From Tistrella mobilis (GTDB lineage: Bacteria; Pseudomonadota; Alphaproteobacteria; Tistrellales; Tistrellaceae), in assembly GCF_041468085.1 (NCBI RefSeq), contig NZ_CP121017.1, positions 2,335,501 to 2,399,500 of the forward strand: DNA of 64,000 bases, given 5' to 3'. Positions 36,985 to 50,132 of the stretch are shown here, one piece after another; the first letter of the stretch is position 1, and the number at the start of each line of letters is the position of its first letter. A program made the position numbers and the translations under genes. Below the pieces are notes generated by a model. That model searched no databases. It had not been told where the DNA came from and saw only the letters and a list, made by a program, of their open reading frames with translations.

Positions 36985-37740
36985 ATGACCACCGAAGGAC
37001 AGGTTCTGCTGTATGGCTGGCCGGGTGGCCCGGAGGCCCCCTTAGTGGCGGCAGGCCCACGGGCTCTGCACCGGCTGCTTGCCTGGACCAGCCCCAGCTT
37101 CCCCATCGGGGCCTTCAGCTACAGCCATGGGCTGGAACAGGCGATCGAGGATGGCACAGTCGGCACGGCAGAGACCCTGGCCGGCTGGATCGGTGGCGTC
37201 CTGCGTTTCGGGGCCGGGCGGACCGATGCCGGCTTCGCCGTGCGTGCAGCCCGCCAGGCACAGGCGGGTGACATGGCCGGGCTCGTCGAGACCGCGATCG
37301 TCTCCTCAGCCCTGACGCCTGCCGGCGAGCGGGCATTGGAAGCGCGACAGCAGGGTCGGTCATTTCTGGAAGCCGTGGCGCGTGGCTGGGCGCTGAACGA
37401 AGCCGCGGACTTGGCGGCACGGCTCGACGCCGCAGAAGTACCGGCCACCCTGCCGATCGCCGCGGGCGCCTGCGGCGGATGGGCAGGTCTGCCCGAAGAC
37501 ATGCTGATCGAAGCCTTCGTTCACGCTTTCGCCGCCAATCTCGTCTCCGCCGGGGTCCGGCTGGTGCCACTGGGACAGACCGATGGCCAGCGGGTGCTGG
37601 CAGCGCTGGGTCCCGTGATCGGTGCGGTGGCCGCTGCGGCCCGCGCCGGCCCCGAGGCCGCTCCGGGTGGGGCTGCGATCCTCGCCGACATTGCCGCTCT
37701 CAGACACGAAACCCTTTATTCCAGGCTGTTCCGCTCATGA
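36985..37740 (+). CDS. ureF: Urease accessory protein UreF
   Basis: Regulator of UreG GTPase in the UreDFG maturation complex, 251 residues, all-helical. Family blocks are [27 protein letters not shown] and [35 protein letters not shown]. The ATG at 36985 lies 7 nt after ureE; an ATG at 36952 would overlap ureE. Neither has a clear ribosome binding site, so translation is probably coupled. The first 25 residues are not conserved. Confidence 0.93.
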   Translation: MTTEGQVLLYGWPGGPEAPLVAAGPRALHRLLAWTSPSFPIGAFSYSHGLEQAIEDGTVGTAETLAGWIGGVLRFGAGRTDAGFAVRAARQAQAGDMAGLVETAIVSSALTPAGERALEARQQGRSFLEAVARGWALNEAADLAARLDAAEVPATLPIAAGACGGWAGLPEDMLIEAFVHAFAANLVSAGVRLVPLGQTDGQRVLAALGPVIGAVAAAARAGPEAAPGGAAILADIAALRHETLYSRLFRS

Positions 37741-38453
37741 CGACGCTCGCCCCCGCGCCCATCCCGCTCACCCCTCAGGGCAGCTCCCGGCCGTTGCGCA
37801 TCGGCGTCGGTGGCCCCGTCGGCTCCGGCAAGACCGCCCTTCTCGAAGTGCTCTGCCGCAGGCTGCGCGACAGCTATCGGATCGCGGCGATCACCAACGA
37901 CATCTACACCCAGGAGGACGCGCAGATCCTGACCCGGGCCGGCGCCCTGGCGCCGGAGCGGATCATGGGGGTGGAAACGGGCGGATGCCCGCATACCGCC
38001 ATCCGGGAAGATGCCTCGATCAACCTCGCGGCCGTGGCCGAGATGAGCATACGCTTTCCCGATCTCGAACTCATCTTCGTTGAAAGCGGCGGCGACAATC
38101 TGTCGGCCACTTTCTCGCCCGAACTTGCCGACATCACGATCTATGTGATCGACGTGGCGGCAGGCGAGAAGATCCCGCGCAAGGGCGGCCCCGGCATCAC
38201 CCGCTCGGATCTGCTGGTGATCAACAAGGTCGATCTGGCCCCCCTGGTCGGCGCCGATCTCGGGATCATGGAGCGGGATGCCGCCCGCATGCGCGGCCGC
38301 CGCCCCTTCCTGTTCACCAACATGAAGAGTGGCGCCGGAGTCGACGCCCTGATCGCCCGCCTGCTGGACCTGGGCGGGCTGGATGATCGTCTCGGCGTGT
38401 CGTCCGCGGCGCCGCTGGATGTCGCAGCGGCCAGAGCCGAGGCCGCTGCCTGA
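37737..38453 (+). CDS. ureG: Urease accessory GTPase UreG
   Basis: SIMIBI-class GTPase that carries nickel to urease, 238 residues. P-loop [13 protein letters not shown] (about 25-37), the nickel-binding CPH motif (Cys84-His86 in [11 protein letters not shown]), and guanine-specificity NKVDLAP are visible. The ATG overlaps the ureF stop by 4 nt. It is the last gene of the urea cluster. The first 18 residues are a Pro-rich extension without the His-rich stretch some UreG proteins have. Confidence 0.97.
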   Translation: MTTLAPAPIPLTPQGSSRPLRIGVGGPVGSGKTALLEVLCRRLRDSYRIAAITNDIYTQEDAQILTRAGALAPERIMGVETGGCPHTAIREDASINLAAVAEMSIRFPDLELIFVESGGDNLSATFSPELADITIYVIDVAAGEKIPRKGGPGITRSDLLVINKVDLAPLVGADLGIMERDAARMRGRRPFLFTNMKSGAGVDALIARLLDLGGLDDRLGVSSAAPLDVAAARAEAAA

Positions 38454-39027
38454 TACGGATCAGAACCGGACGACGCCACCACGGCCGGGCACCGGGACGT
38501 GGTCGTTCGGCTGGAGCGTCGTGCGCGGCCCCATTGCGGCCTGGGTCGACCAGACCCCTCGCAGATAGACGAGAAGCGCCGTCACCGTGGCGAGTTCACC
38601 CGGTGTGAAGACAGCCTGTCGCTACCCGTTTCGCCGTGGCTGCTCTGTGTGGCGCTCTATCTGGCCAAGCTGGTCACGATGGTCGTCTTCAGGCAGCAGG
38701 TCAGCGCCCGAGTACTCGACCACGAGTCGCAGCGACGGAGGGCGGACTGGATCTCACCGCAACCGGGCTACAGGCGCCGGTTGCGGGTCTTGTGTTCGCC
38801 GATGCCGTCAAGGCACGCACCACGCCTGGGGAGCAGGGAGCAGGGAGTAGGCCAGTGTGATGGGTTTGCGGCAGCTGGGTACACCACCCTCGGGCCCGCA
38901 TGCTGCTATCCCCAGCGACAGCACCACGATACGGGCTGTCTGTGAAGGCTTTGCGCGCGACGGATGTGACGCCCCGCTGCCCTGAGCAGACCTGTTCCAT
39001 ACAGGGAGGGAGCCGGAACCAACGGGA
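38454..39027. other. Gene-poor stretch after ureG
   Basis: 574 nt without a convincing gene. A perfect 10-bp inverted repeat (CCGCAACCGG 38757-38766, CCGGTTGCGG 38777-38786, 10-nt loop) lies inside. On the minus strand an open frame of about 50 codons ends at 38460 and reads like the tail of a protein (FTPGELATVTALLVYLRGVW near its start) but lacks a start and has a stop just upstream, so it may be a gene remnant. Short plus-strand frames here show no recognisable protein. Confidence 0.5.
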
Positions 39028-39918
39028 TCAGGCGGAGATCACCGGACCGTAAGCCGCCTCCAGCCGGGCCAGGGGCTCCGGCCGTGCGACGAAAATGAAG
39101 TTGTTGACATAGACCCTGTCCGGCAGCCGGCGGGTTCCTTCTGCATTCAGGGCCGAGCAATCCTGAAGCCGGGCGATATCAAAACCCGCCATATCATGCA
39201 GACGACCGTCAAGCAGATAGAGGCCGCGATAGCCGATCGGCCCCAGCAATGCCTGAAGCTCCGCCAGGGTGCCCGGGGTATGGCGCTCTTCGGCCTCAAT
39301 CAGCAGGGTGGGCCGATTCGCCTTCAGAGTCTCGATGGCTCCGCGAAGTGCCGTGCCCTCGAAGCCCTCCACGTCGATCTTGACGAATCCCACGCGTCGA
39401 CCGCGGCCGATATCTGCCTTGAGATCGTCAAGCCGCCGGACAGCGACGGCAATGTGCAGCATGCCCGGCGTACTGACGCTTCGCACGGCCTCCTCCTTCA
39501 TTGAGGCGAGGCCGGATCCGGCCTCGGGCACATGCAACACCGCTTCTCCCTCGGCATCACCGAGCGCCATCGGCATGAGCACCAGCCGCCCCTCGCGAAA
39601 ATCCCGGGCGAAGCGGGCTTTCAGCACCTTGCTCATGGTCGGATTCGGCTCGAAGGCCACGACGCGTCCGGCGGTCTGCAGCATGGGCGCCGTATAGGCG
39701 CCGTAATTGGCGCCGATGTCATAGGCATCGGCATCCGCCTCGGCCAGAATCGGCACCAGCTCCAGTTCCTTCTCGCCGTAATCCGGGGCCATACGGTCGC
39801 GGAAGTCTATCAACCGGGCATAGAGCCGGGGCATCCGTCGTTCGATGATGGTTTTCAGGCCGGCCACGGCAGAGAATCCCTTGATCGTATGAGCGATAAC
39901 GACGAACTCCCTAATCAT
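39028..39918 (-). CDS. FkbM-family SAM-dependent methyltransferase
   Basis: Methyltransferase of the FkbM (Methyltransf_21) family, 296 residues. The SAM-binding core is DADAYDIGANYGAYTAPM and VVAFEPNPTMSKVLKARF, followed by the family block GFVKIDVEGFEGTALRGAIETLKANRPTLLIEAEERH. Members act on sugars, polysaccharides or secondary metabolites; the substrate here is unknown. The start MIREFVVIAHTI at 39916-39918 is tentative, since no ribosome binding site is visible and a frame extension to 40014 overlaps the divergent PAS gene. Confidence 0.85.
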   Translation of the reverse strand: MIREFVVIAHTIKGFSAVAGLKTIIERRMPRLYARLIDFRDRMAPDYGEKELELVPILAEADADAYDIGANYGAYTAPMLQTAGRVVAFEPNPTMSKVLKARFARDFREGRLVLMPMALGDAEGEAVLHVPEAGSGLASMKEEAVRSVSTPGMLHIAVAVRRLDDLKADIGRGRRVGFVKIDVEGFEGTALRGAIETLKANRPTLLIEAEERHTPGTLAELQALLGPIGYRGLYLLDGRLHDMAGFDIARLQDCSALNAEGTRRLPDRVYVNNFIFVARPEPLARLEAAYGPVISA

Positions 39919-40012
39919 AACACGGTTGTCGGCAGGGAGGATGTCTATCGATGCCGCAGTGCGACAGCATGGGATACTTGCCCCGGGGCCCGGGCCAGCC
40001 GATGATCGGATC

Positions 40013-40531
40013 ATGACCCAGAGATCCGCAGATACCAGCTTCGATGGCCGAGGCCCCCACGCCCCAGATCCACGGATCCAGGCGCTGATCGCCTATTGGC
40101 GATCACGGCGCATGGGACGCCCGATACCGCTCAGACGGGATTTCGATCTGCTGGTCGATATGCCAAGGGTTCTCCCCAGCCTTCTGATCATCGAGCGCAT
40201 GGCCGATGGCGCCTTCCTGCACCGCTATGTCGGCAGCGTCATCGTCGCCCTGGCCAAACGCGATGCCACCGGCCATCTCGTCGACGGTATCTGGTACGGC
40301 CATCGCTGCGCCGACATCCTGCGCGCCTATGATCGTGCGATTGATGAGGGCACCCTCATCTGGGGCGTCGATCGCGCAACCTGGCCGGATGGAGAGTGGC
40401 GCATGGCAGAGTGGCTGATCATGCCGCTTGCCCGCGTGGATGGCACGCCGGCCTGGATCGCCACCTATACCGTCGTGCTTGACGGGCCGGTGACGTCATA
40501 TCGGCCGCAGGTTCGCATCCTGAGAGACTGA
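40013..40531 (+). CDS. PAS_5-type domain protein
   Basis: 172-residue protein consisting almost wholly of a PAS-like domain of the kind annotated PAS_5 in alphaproteobacteria: RIQALIAYWRSRRMGRPIPLRRDFDLLVDMPRVLPSLLIIERMADGAFLHRYVGSVIVALAKRDATGHLV. No output domain is present, so it may be a sensor partner or regulator of unknown function. It is divergent from the FkbM gene across 94 nt. Confidence 0.75.
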   Translation: MTQRSADTSFDGRGPHAPDPRIQALIAYWRSRRMGRPIPLRRDFDLLVDMPRVLPSLLIIERMADGAFLHRYVGSVIVALAKRDATGHLVDGIWYGHRCADILRAYDRAIDEGTLIWGVDRATWPDGEWRMAEWLIMPLARVDGTPAWIATYTVVLDGPVTSYRPQVRILRD

Positions 40532-40844
40532 TACCGTCGCCGCTGCCACCGGAAATGCTGGACCAGGATCGAGCCGATGATGCCACCGGTGTCACCTTCT
40601 TCGGTCGTCAGATGACGGCGCGGGGCCGGGCCGGCCTCTTCGCTGGCAGCATCGGCGCCGGCATCGCCGGCCAGGATGCCGCTGACATCGGGCGAGCTGC
40701 CACTTCTCGTGCTTCTGCTGCCGCCCGGCGGCATGGTTGCGCTGGCACTTACCCCCTGCCGGGCCCCGGCCTGCGCCCGAAGACGGCGAAGGCCCGTCCG
40801 GATCACTCCGAACGGGCCTCCAGACAGGTCCTGATCGCCGACGA
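40532..40844. other. Gap between PAS gene and eno
   Basis: 313 nt with no recognisable gene; frames on both strands give low-complexity Ala/Arg/Gly peptides. Its only clear structure is the hairpin after eno. Confidence 0.45.
40790..40819 (-). terminator. Candidate terminator of eno
   Basis: A 13-bp stem with one G-U pair (40790-40802 with 40807-40819) and a 4-nt loop, 26 nt after the eno stop on the minus strand. The sequence after it (TTCGCCGTCTTC) is only moderately T-rich. Confidence 0.6.
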
Positions 40845-43119
<2,275 letters not shown>

Positions 43120-43162
43120 CTCGGGCCTTCCATGGGATGTCCGCAGGAGGGGAATGTGTCGG

Positions 43163-44845
<1,683 letters not shown>

Positions 44846-44961
44846 TCAACGGGCGAAGGCCACGCTCCTAAAGCGCGGCCCGGCCGGCGATCGACACACC
44901 GGCCCGTCCTCGAAGTCCTTGAGCGGACCTGCCCCGACGGGCCCGGTCCATCAAGCTCCGA

Positions 44962-44987
44962 GCCCCGCGGCCGAAGCGGCGCGGGGC
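44962..44987 (-). terminator. Hairpin after secG
   Basis: GC-rich stem (GCCCCGCG with CGCGGGGC, extended inward by CCG/CGG with one bulge) 14 nt downstream of the secG stop. No T-tract, so termination may be partial. It separates tpiA-secG from pyrG. Confidence 0.45.
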
Positions 44988-45001
44988 CCGAAGCAGTGTC
45001 G

Positions 45002-45427
45002 TCAGTTGGCGGCCGGGGCGGCCGGTGCCGAAGGCGGCGTCACCGTGTCGCCCGACGGCGCCGGTGCCGCAGGCGCGGCCGGCGTTTCAGCGGGCGCGGC
45101 CGGCGCCACGGGCGCGGTCGGCGTCGCCGGGGTGATCGGCGCTGCCGGACCTGCGGGCGCAGTGGTGTCGATGCGGTCGAGGACCGAGCCACCCCGGTTA
45201 TGAGTGCCGCCGAGGATGGCGAGGCCCAGGCTGGTCAGGATGAACAGCGTGGCCAGCACGGCGGTCGCGCGGGTCAGCAGATTGGCCTGGCCGCGCACCG
45301 ACATCAGCCCGCCGCCGCCACCGCCACCGCCGATGCCGAGCGCACCGCCTTCGCTGCGCTGCAGAAGAATCGTGATGATCAGCGCGATCGCCAGCAGCAG
45401 GTGGATGACCAGCAGAACACTTTCCAT
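45002..45427 (-). CDS. secG: Protein translocase subunit SecG
   Basis: Small auxiliary subunit of the SecYEG translocon, 141 residues. Two membrane helices (about 3-22 and 53-73) flank the conserved loop LLQRSEGGALGIGGGGGGGGLMSVRGQANLLTRATA. A long Ala/Pro-rich C-terminal tail of about 60 residues is low-complexity and probably disordered, as in other alphaproteobacterial SecG proteins. 88 nt after tpiA. Confidence 0.95.
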   Translation of the reverse strand: MESVLLVIHLLLAIALIITILLQRSEGGALGIGGGGGGGGLMSVRGQANLLTRATAVLATLFILTSLGLAILGGTHNRGGSVLDRIDTTAPAGPAAPITPATPTAPVAPAAPAETPAAPAAPAPSGDTVTPPSAPAAPAAN

Positions 45428-45515
45428 GGGGCGTGTGGTCCGTTCTCGAAAGTGTGGTCGCGAGGCCCGGAGTTCTGCCGGACCGCACGGGTTTCGTCAG
45501 GGGGGAGCCGCCGCC

Positions 45516-46274
45516 TCAGCGGGCCGGCGCCGCCGCCCCGATTGCCAGGAAGTCTGCGGCCTTGAGACTGGCACCGCCGACCAGGGCACCGTCGACATCG
45601 TCGACGCCCAGAATCTCGGCCGCGTTGCCGGGCTTCACCGAACCGCCATAGAGGATGCGGATGCCCTGGGCGGCATCGCCGAAGCGCGCCGCCAGACGTG
45701 CACGGATCGCACCATGCACCGCACGGATGTCGTCAGTGGTGGGCACGAGACCCGAGCCGATCGCCCAGACCGGCTCATAGGCCACGACCAGACGGTCGGC
45801 CGAGGCGGAAGCAGGGACGGAACCGTCGACCTGCGCCTCCACCACGGCCACGCCCTGGCCGGCCTTATACTGCTCCAGAGTCTCCCCGACGCAGATGATC
45901 GGAACGAGCCCTGCGGCTGCCGCCGCTTCCGCTTTCGCAGCCACCACGGCATCGGTTTCGCCATGATCCTGGCGCCGCTCCGAATGACCGACGATAACAT
46001 AGGTGCAGCCGACATCCTTGAGCAGGACGGCGGCATGGTCACCGGTATGGGCGCCGGACGCCTTCGCATGGCAGTCCTGGCCACCCAGAGCAACGCGCGA
46101 GCCGCGGATGGCCTCACCCACGACGGGCAGCAGCGCGGCGGGCGGGCAGACGGCAAACTCGGCAGCCAGACCGTCTGCGCCCGCGGCAACTTCGGCCGCA
46201 AGCGCACGGCCATCGGCCACCAGCATGTTCATCTTCCAGTTCCCGGCGACCAGCGGCGTCGGACGATGCGGCAT
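45516..46274 (-). CDS. tpiA: Triosephosphate isomerase
   Basis: Glycolytic isomerase, 252 residues, TIM barrel. Catalytic Lys14 in GNWKMN, His in YVIVGHSERRQ, Glu in VAYEPVWAIG and the phosphate loop ILYGGSVKPGNA are present. First gene of the minus-strand tpiA-secG-pyrG-kdsA-eno series, divergent from the SurA/PpiD-like gene. Confidence 0.97.
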   Translation of the reverse strand: MPHRPTPLVAGNWKMNMLVADGRALAAEVAAGADGLAAEFAVCPPAALLPVVGEAIRGSRVALGGQDCHAKASGAHTGDHAAVLLKDVGCTYVIVGHSERRQDHGETDAVVAAKAEAAAAAGLVPIICVGETLEQYKAGQGVAVVEAQVDGSVPASASADRLVVAYEPVWAIGSGLVPTTDDIRAVHGAIRARLAARFGDAAQGIRILYGGSVKPGNAAEILGVDDVDGALVGGASLKAADFLAIGAAAPAR

Positions 46275-46629
46275 ACCCGGTAGCTCCCGTTAATCTTAAG
46301 AGGCGGCTGCGGAAACGAGTCGATCTCTTGGCCGGTCCGGCACGCCACGGTCGCCGGCGGGTTTGCGGAGCGGCCATCATCGGTCGTCAGGTCCACGCAC
46401 GCATTCACGCCCGGCAAACGCGTCTTCGCGTCCGGTCGGGGCTGCTATAACACGCCTCGCAGGGCATTTCCAGTCGGTGCGGCGGCACATAACGCAGGCC
46501 CGACATGCGGCAGGCGGGTTTCAAGATTGCGACGCGGAGGTCCCGCCTTCTATTATGCGCGCGACCGTGACCCCGGCCATGCCCCTATGCCGTGCCGCCG
46601 GGCCGAACAGAGATCAGGATCCGTCCCGC
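46275..46629. promoter_or_regulatory. Divergent tpiA / ppiD-trpE control region
   Basis: 355 nt without a gene. A sigma-70-like promoter for the plus-strand operon is visible: TTGCGA at 46527-46532, 18-nt spacer, TATTAT at 46551-46556, about 70 nt before the ppiD start. The tpiA promoter is not obvious. No trp leader peptide is seen. Confidence 0.5.
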
Positions 46630-48543
46630 ATGCTTAACCAGCTTCGCACCGCGTCCCGCCACTGGCTGTTCCGCGTGTTCCTTATCGCGCTTGCAGCCAG
46701 CTTCGCGGTCTGGGGAATCGGCGACATCTTCCGCGGCCGCAATTCCACCGTCGTGGCCGAGGCGGGCGGCGTGGAGGTGACACCGCAGGAGCTGGACCGG
46801 ATCTATCAGGGTGAGATCCAGCGCGCCCGCCAGATCTTTGGTCCGACTTTCGACCAGAACATGGCCCGCAGCATGGGCCTGCTGGAACGGTCGGTGGGCA
46901 TGGCGGTCGGCGATGCGATGATCCGTGCCGAAACTGCGCGCCTGGGCCTTGGTGTTACCGACGACATGATCGCCCGCTCGATCACCGAGGCGCCTGCCTT
47001 CCGCGGCATGGGCGGCCGGTTCGACCGGATGGTCTATGAGCAGGTCCTGGCCCGCAACGGCTACACGCCCGCCACCTATGAGGCTTCGCTTGCGGACGAT
47101 CTGCGTCGCCAGCAGCTGATCTCGGCCCTGGCTGCTCCCGTCCCGGCTCCCGAGCCGCTGGTGACGCTGGAACACATGTTCCAGGGTGAAAGGCGCCGGC
47201 TGATCACGGTGCGGGTCCCGGCCGATCCGGCCATGATCGAGGCGCCGTCGGACGAAATGCTGGCGACGTATTACGACGCCAACAAATCGACCTATGCGAT
47301 CCCCGAACGGCGGTCGGTCAGTTTCGCGACGCTGACCCCCGAGGTGCTGGCATCCGAGATCACCATCGACGAGCCGGCGCTGCGCGAAGCCTATGAGGCC
47401 CATCTCGATCGTTACACCACGCCTGCCACCCGTCAGGTTCTGCAGATGACCTTCCCGGACGAGGCCGCCGCCAGGGCTGCCCGCGATCGGATCGGGGCGG
47501 GCGAGTCCTTTGACGATGTGGCAGCGGCGCTCGGCTTCGACGCCTCGACCATCGATCTTGGTGAAGTGACCCGCGAGCAGATGCTGCCCGAGCTCGCCGA
47601 TGCCGCCTTTGCACTCGACGATGGCGGGGTGTCGGCGCCGGTGCAGAGCCCGCTCGGCTGGCATGTGCTCACCGCCCGCAACATCATCGAGGGCCAGACG
47701 CAGAGCTTCGACGACGTGCGCCGCGGGCTTGAAGAGGATCTCAAGCTGGAGCGCGCCCTCGACAAGGTCTATGAGGAAGCGACCCAGATCGAGGATAGCA
47801 TCGCCGGCGGTGCGACCATCGAGCAGGTCGCCCAGCAGTTCGGCCTTGAGCTGGTGAAGATCGATGCGATCGCGGCCGACGGGACAGACGGCCTCGGCCG
47901 TCCGGTCGCCCGTGCGCCCGAAACCGACCGCTTCCCGGCCCTCGCCTTCTCCACCGATCAGGGTGCCACCACGCCGCTGACCGAATGGGAGAACGGCCGC
48001 TACTTCATTCTGCGCGTCGACGGCATCACCCAGCCACAGGACCGCCCGCTGGACGAGGTGCGTGAGCGCGTCGTTGCCGACTGGCGTGCCGACGAGGCCC
48101 GCAAGCAGGCGACCGATCGCGCGACGAAGCTGGTCGAGGCCGTGAAGAGTGGCGCGGCGCTTGCCGCGGCGGCAGCCGAATTCGGCCTGGATGTCGAGAC
48201 CCCGCCCGCGATCGACCGCCGCGGCCAGATCGCCGGTGCCGCTGGTGCACAGCCGCAGCGCGCAAATCTGCCGGCCCCGCTGGTCCGTGATGCCTTTGCC
48301 GCAAAGACCGGTGATGCCATTGCGGCCGACACCGGCGACGGCAGCCGGATCGTCGCGGTGATCGCCGATGTGATCGTGCCCACGGCACCGGAAGGTGCGG
48401 AAGCCGCCGCGCTGGGTGCTCGGCTGGAGCAGGCGCAGTCCCAGAGCATCCTTACCCAATATGAGAAGGTGCTGCGCGCCCGCCATCCCGCCTCCATCAA
48501 CCAGGGCCTGATCAACCAGATGTACCCGGCTGCCGGCTCCTGA
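46630..48543 (+). CDS. SurA/PpiD-like peptidyl-prolyl isomerase
   Basis: Membrane-anchored periplasmic folding factor of the PpiD type, 637 residues. A short cytoplasmic N-terminus and one membrane helix (about 13-33) are followed by a SurA-N-like helical domain (VTPQELDRIYQGEIQRARQIFG) and a parvulin-type PPIC domain at about 265-355 (RQVLQMTFPDEAAARAARDRI to SAPVQSPLGWHVLTA). The ATG at 46630 is weakly supported (AGGA 11 nt upstream), but the helix position agrees with it. It is followed by trpE after 71 nt; this pairing is common in alphaproteobacteria. Confidence 0.9.
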   Translation: MLNQLRTASRHWLFRVFLIALAASFAVWGIGDIFRGRNSTVVAEAGGVEVTPQELDRIYQGEIQRARQIFGPTFDQNMARSMGLLERSVGMAVGDAMIRAETARLGLGVTDDMIARSITEAPAFRGMGGRFDRMVYEQVLARNGYTPATYEASLADDLRRQQLISALAAPVPAPEPLVTLEHMFQGERRRLITVRVPADPAMIEAPSDEMLATYYDANKSTYAIPERRSVSFATLTPEVLASEITIDEPALREAYEAHLDRYTTPATRQVLQMTFPDEAAARAARDRIGAGESFDDVAAALGFDASTIDLGEVTREQMLPELADAAFALDDGGVSAPVQSPLGWHVLTARNIIEGQTQSFDDVRRGLEEDLKLERALDKVYEEATQIEDSIAGGATIEQVAQQFGLELVKIDAIAADGTDGLGRPVARAPETDRFPALAFSTDQGATTPLTEWENGRYFILRVDGITQPQDRPLDEVRERVVADWRADEARKQATDRATKLVEAVKSGAALAAAAAEFGLDVETPPAIDRRGQIAGAAGAQPQRANLPAPLVRDAFAAKTGDAIAADTGDGSRIVAVIADVIVPTAPEGAEAAALGARLEQAQSQSILTQYEKVLRARHPASINQGLINQMYPAAGS

Positions 48544-48614
48544 GCCGACCACCACCTGCATCGACCCCAGCACAAGCCCCCGCCCGGCCCCTCTTTGAAA
48601 GCACATGGTCGCCC

Positions 48615-50132
48615 ATGGACATCGCGCCCGATTTCGACCGCTTCGCGACGCTCTACGGCGAGGGCCGGGCACAGGTGGTCTCAACCACCCTGGCCGCGGA
48701 TCTGGAGACGCCGGTCTCGGCCATGCTCAAGCTTGCGGATCGGCGCCCCTATTCCTTCCTGCTTGAATCGGTCGAGGGTGGTGCGGTGCGTGGCCGCTAC
48801 TCCCTGATCGGCCTGAAGCCCGATCTGATCTGGCGGGTGGTCGACGGCAAGGTCGAGGTCAATCGCGACGCCCGGGCGGATCTCGACGCTTTCGTCCGCG
48901 AAGAGGGGGCCGATCCGATCGCCTCGCTGCGGGCACTGATCGCCGAAAGCCGTATCGACCTGCCTGAAGGCCTGCCGCCCATGGCGGCCGGCCTGGTCGG
49001 CTATCTGGGCTACGACATGGTTCGCTTCATGGAGCGCATGCCGGCCCCGAAGAACGATGCGCTGGGGATCCCCGACGGGGTGTTCACCCGGCCGACGGTG
49101 ATGGCGATCTTCGATGCGGTCGACAGCACCGTCACCCTGGTAACGCCCGTCCGCCCTGCCGAGGGCTGCGATGCCGCCATGGCGTGGCGGCTGGCCCGGG
49201 AGCGGCTGATGGATGTGGTGGCCGATCTGGGCCGCGGTCTGCCGGTGGGGCTTGCGCCGCCTGCAGCCGATCTCGGACAGGGGGCCGAGCCGCGCTCCAA
49301 TGTCGGTCAGGAGCGTTTCGAAGAGATGGTGCGGACGGCGAAGGAGTACATCCTGGCCGGCGATGCCTTCCAGATCGTGCCCTCGCAGCGGTTCACCCTG
49401 CCCTTCCGGCTGCCGCCCTTTGCCTTCTACCGGTCACTGCGCCGCCAGAACCCCTCGCCCTTCCTGTTCTATCTGGATTTCGGCACCTTCCAGGTGGCAG
49501 GGTCCAGCCCCGAGATTCTGGTCCGGGTCCGCGACGAGGTGATCACCGTCCGCCCGATCGCCGGCACCCGTCGGCGCGGCAAGGATGCGGCCGAGGATCA
49601 GGCGCTGGCCCATGAACTGGCGGCAGATCCCAAGGAAGTGGCCGAACATCTGATGCTCCTCGACCTCGCCCGCAATGATGTCGGCCGCTTTGCCGAGATC
49701 GGCACGGTCAAGGTCACCGAGAACATGATCATCGAGCGCTACAGCGCGGTGATGCACCTGGTCTCCAATGTCGAGGGCCGGCTTTCCAATCGCCATGACG
49801 CGCTCGACGCTCTGATCGGCGGCTTTCCCGCCGGCACGGTGTCCGGCGCACCGAAGGTGCGGGCGATGGAGATCATCAACGAGCTGGAGCCGGACCGCCG
49901 GGGCGTCTATGGCGGTGGTGTCGGCTATTTCTCAGCCGGTGGGGCCATGGACAGCTGCATCGTGCTGCGCACCGCGGTCATCAAGGATGGCGAGTTGCAC
50001 GTCCAGGCCGGCGCCGGGGTCGTCGCCGACAGCGACCCGACCTCGGAATATGAGGAAACCCGCGCCAAGGCCCGGGCTCTGATCCGCGCCGCCGGCGAAG
50101 CCTGGCGCTATGCCGGCGGTCTGGCCAGGTGA
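48615..50132 (+). CDS. trpE: Anthranilate synthase component I
   Basis: Synthase subunit that makes anthranilate from chorismate, 505 residues. The Trp feedback motif LLES (YSFLLESVEGG) and catalytic blocks PIAGTRRRGKDAAEDQAL, DLARNDVGR and YGGGVGYFSAGGAMDSCIVLRT are present. It is not fused to TrpG. Its glutaminase partner trpG lies 5.5 kb downstream, beyond a copper operon, although trpE-trpG are normally adjacent. Confidence 0.97.
   Translation: MDIAPDFDRFATLYGEGRAQVVSTTLAADLETPVSAMLKLADRRPYSFLLESVEGGAVRGRYSLIGLKPDLIWRVVDGKVEVNRDARADLDAFVREEGADPIASLRALIAESRIDLPEGLPPMAAGLVGYLGYDMVRFMERMPAPKNDALGIPDGVFTRPTVMAIFDAVDSTVTLVTPVRPAEGCDAAMAWRLARERLMDVVADLGRGLPVGLAPPAADLGQGAEPRSNVGQERFEEMVRTAKEYILAGDAFQIVPSQRFTLPFRLPPFAFYRSLRRQNPSPFLFYLDFGTFQVAGSSPEILVRVRDEVITVRPIAGTRRRGKDAAEDQALAHELAADPKEVAEHLMLLDLARNDVGRFAEIGTVKVTENMIIERYSAVMHLVSNVEGRLSNRHDALDALIGGFPAGTVSGAPKVRAMEIINELEPDRRGVYGGGVGYFSAGGAMDSCIVLRTAVIKDGELHVQAGAGVVADSDPTSEYEETRAKARALIRAAGEAWRYAGGLAR

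Noticed and set aside
38499-38945. 148-codon plus-strand frame after ureG with a hydrophobic stretch
   Set aside because: No ribosome binding site, no domain, overlapping alternative frames and Cys/Arg-rich ends. Treated as non-coding.
40465-40806. 113-codon minus-strand frame between eno and the PAS gene
   Set aside because: It begins inside the eno terminator hairpin, overlaps the PAS gene and is low in complexity.
48544-48614. Possible trp attenuator before trpE
   Set aside because: The 71 nt hold no short frame with tandem Trp codons and no alternative stem pair.
46585-48684. 699-codon minus-strand open frame opposite the SurA/PpiD-like gene
   Set aside because: Antisense shadow; the opposite strand has a signal anchor, PPIC domain and operon context.
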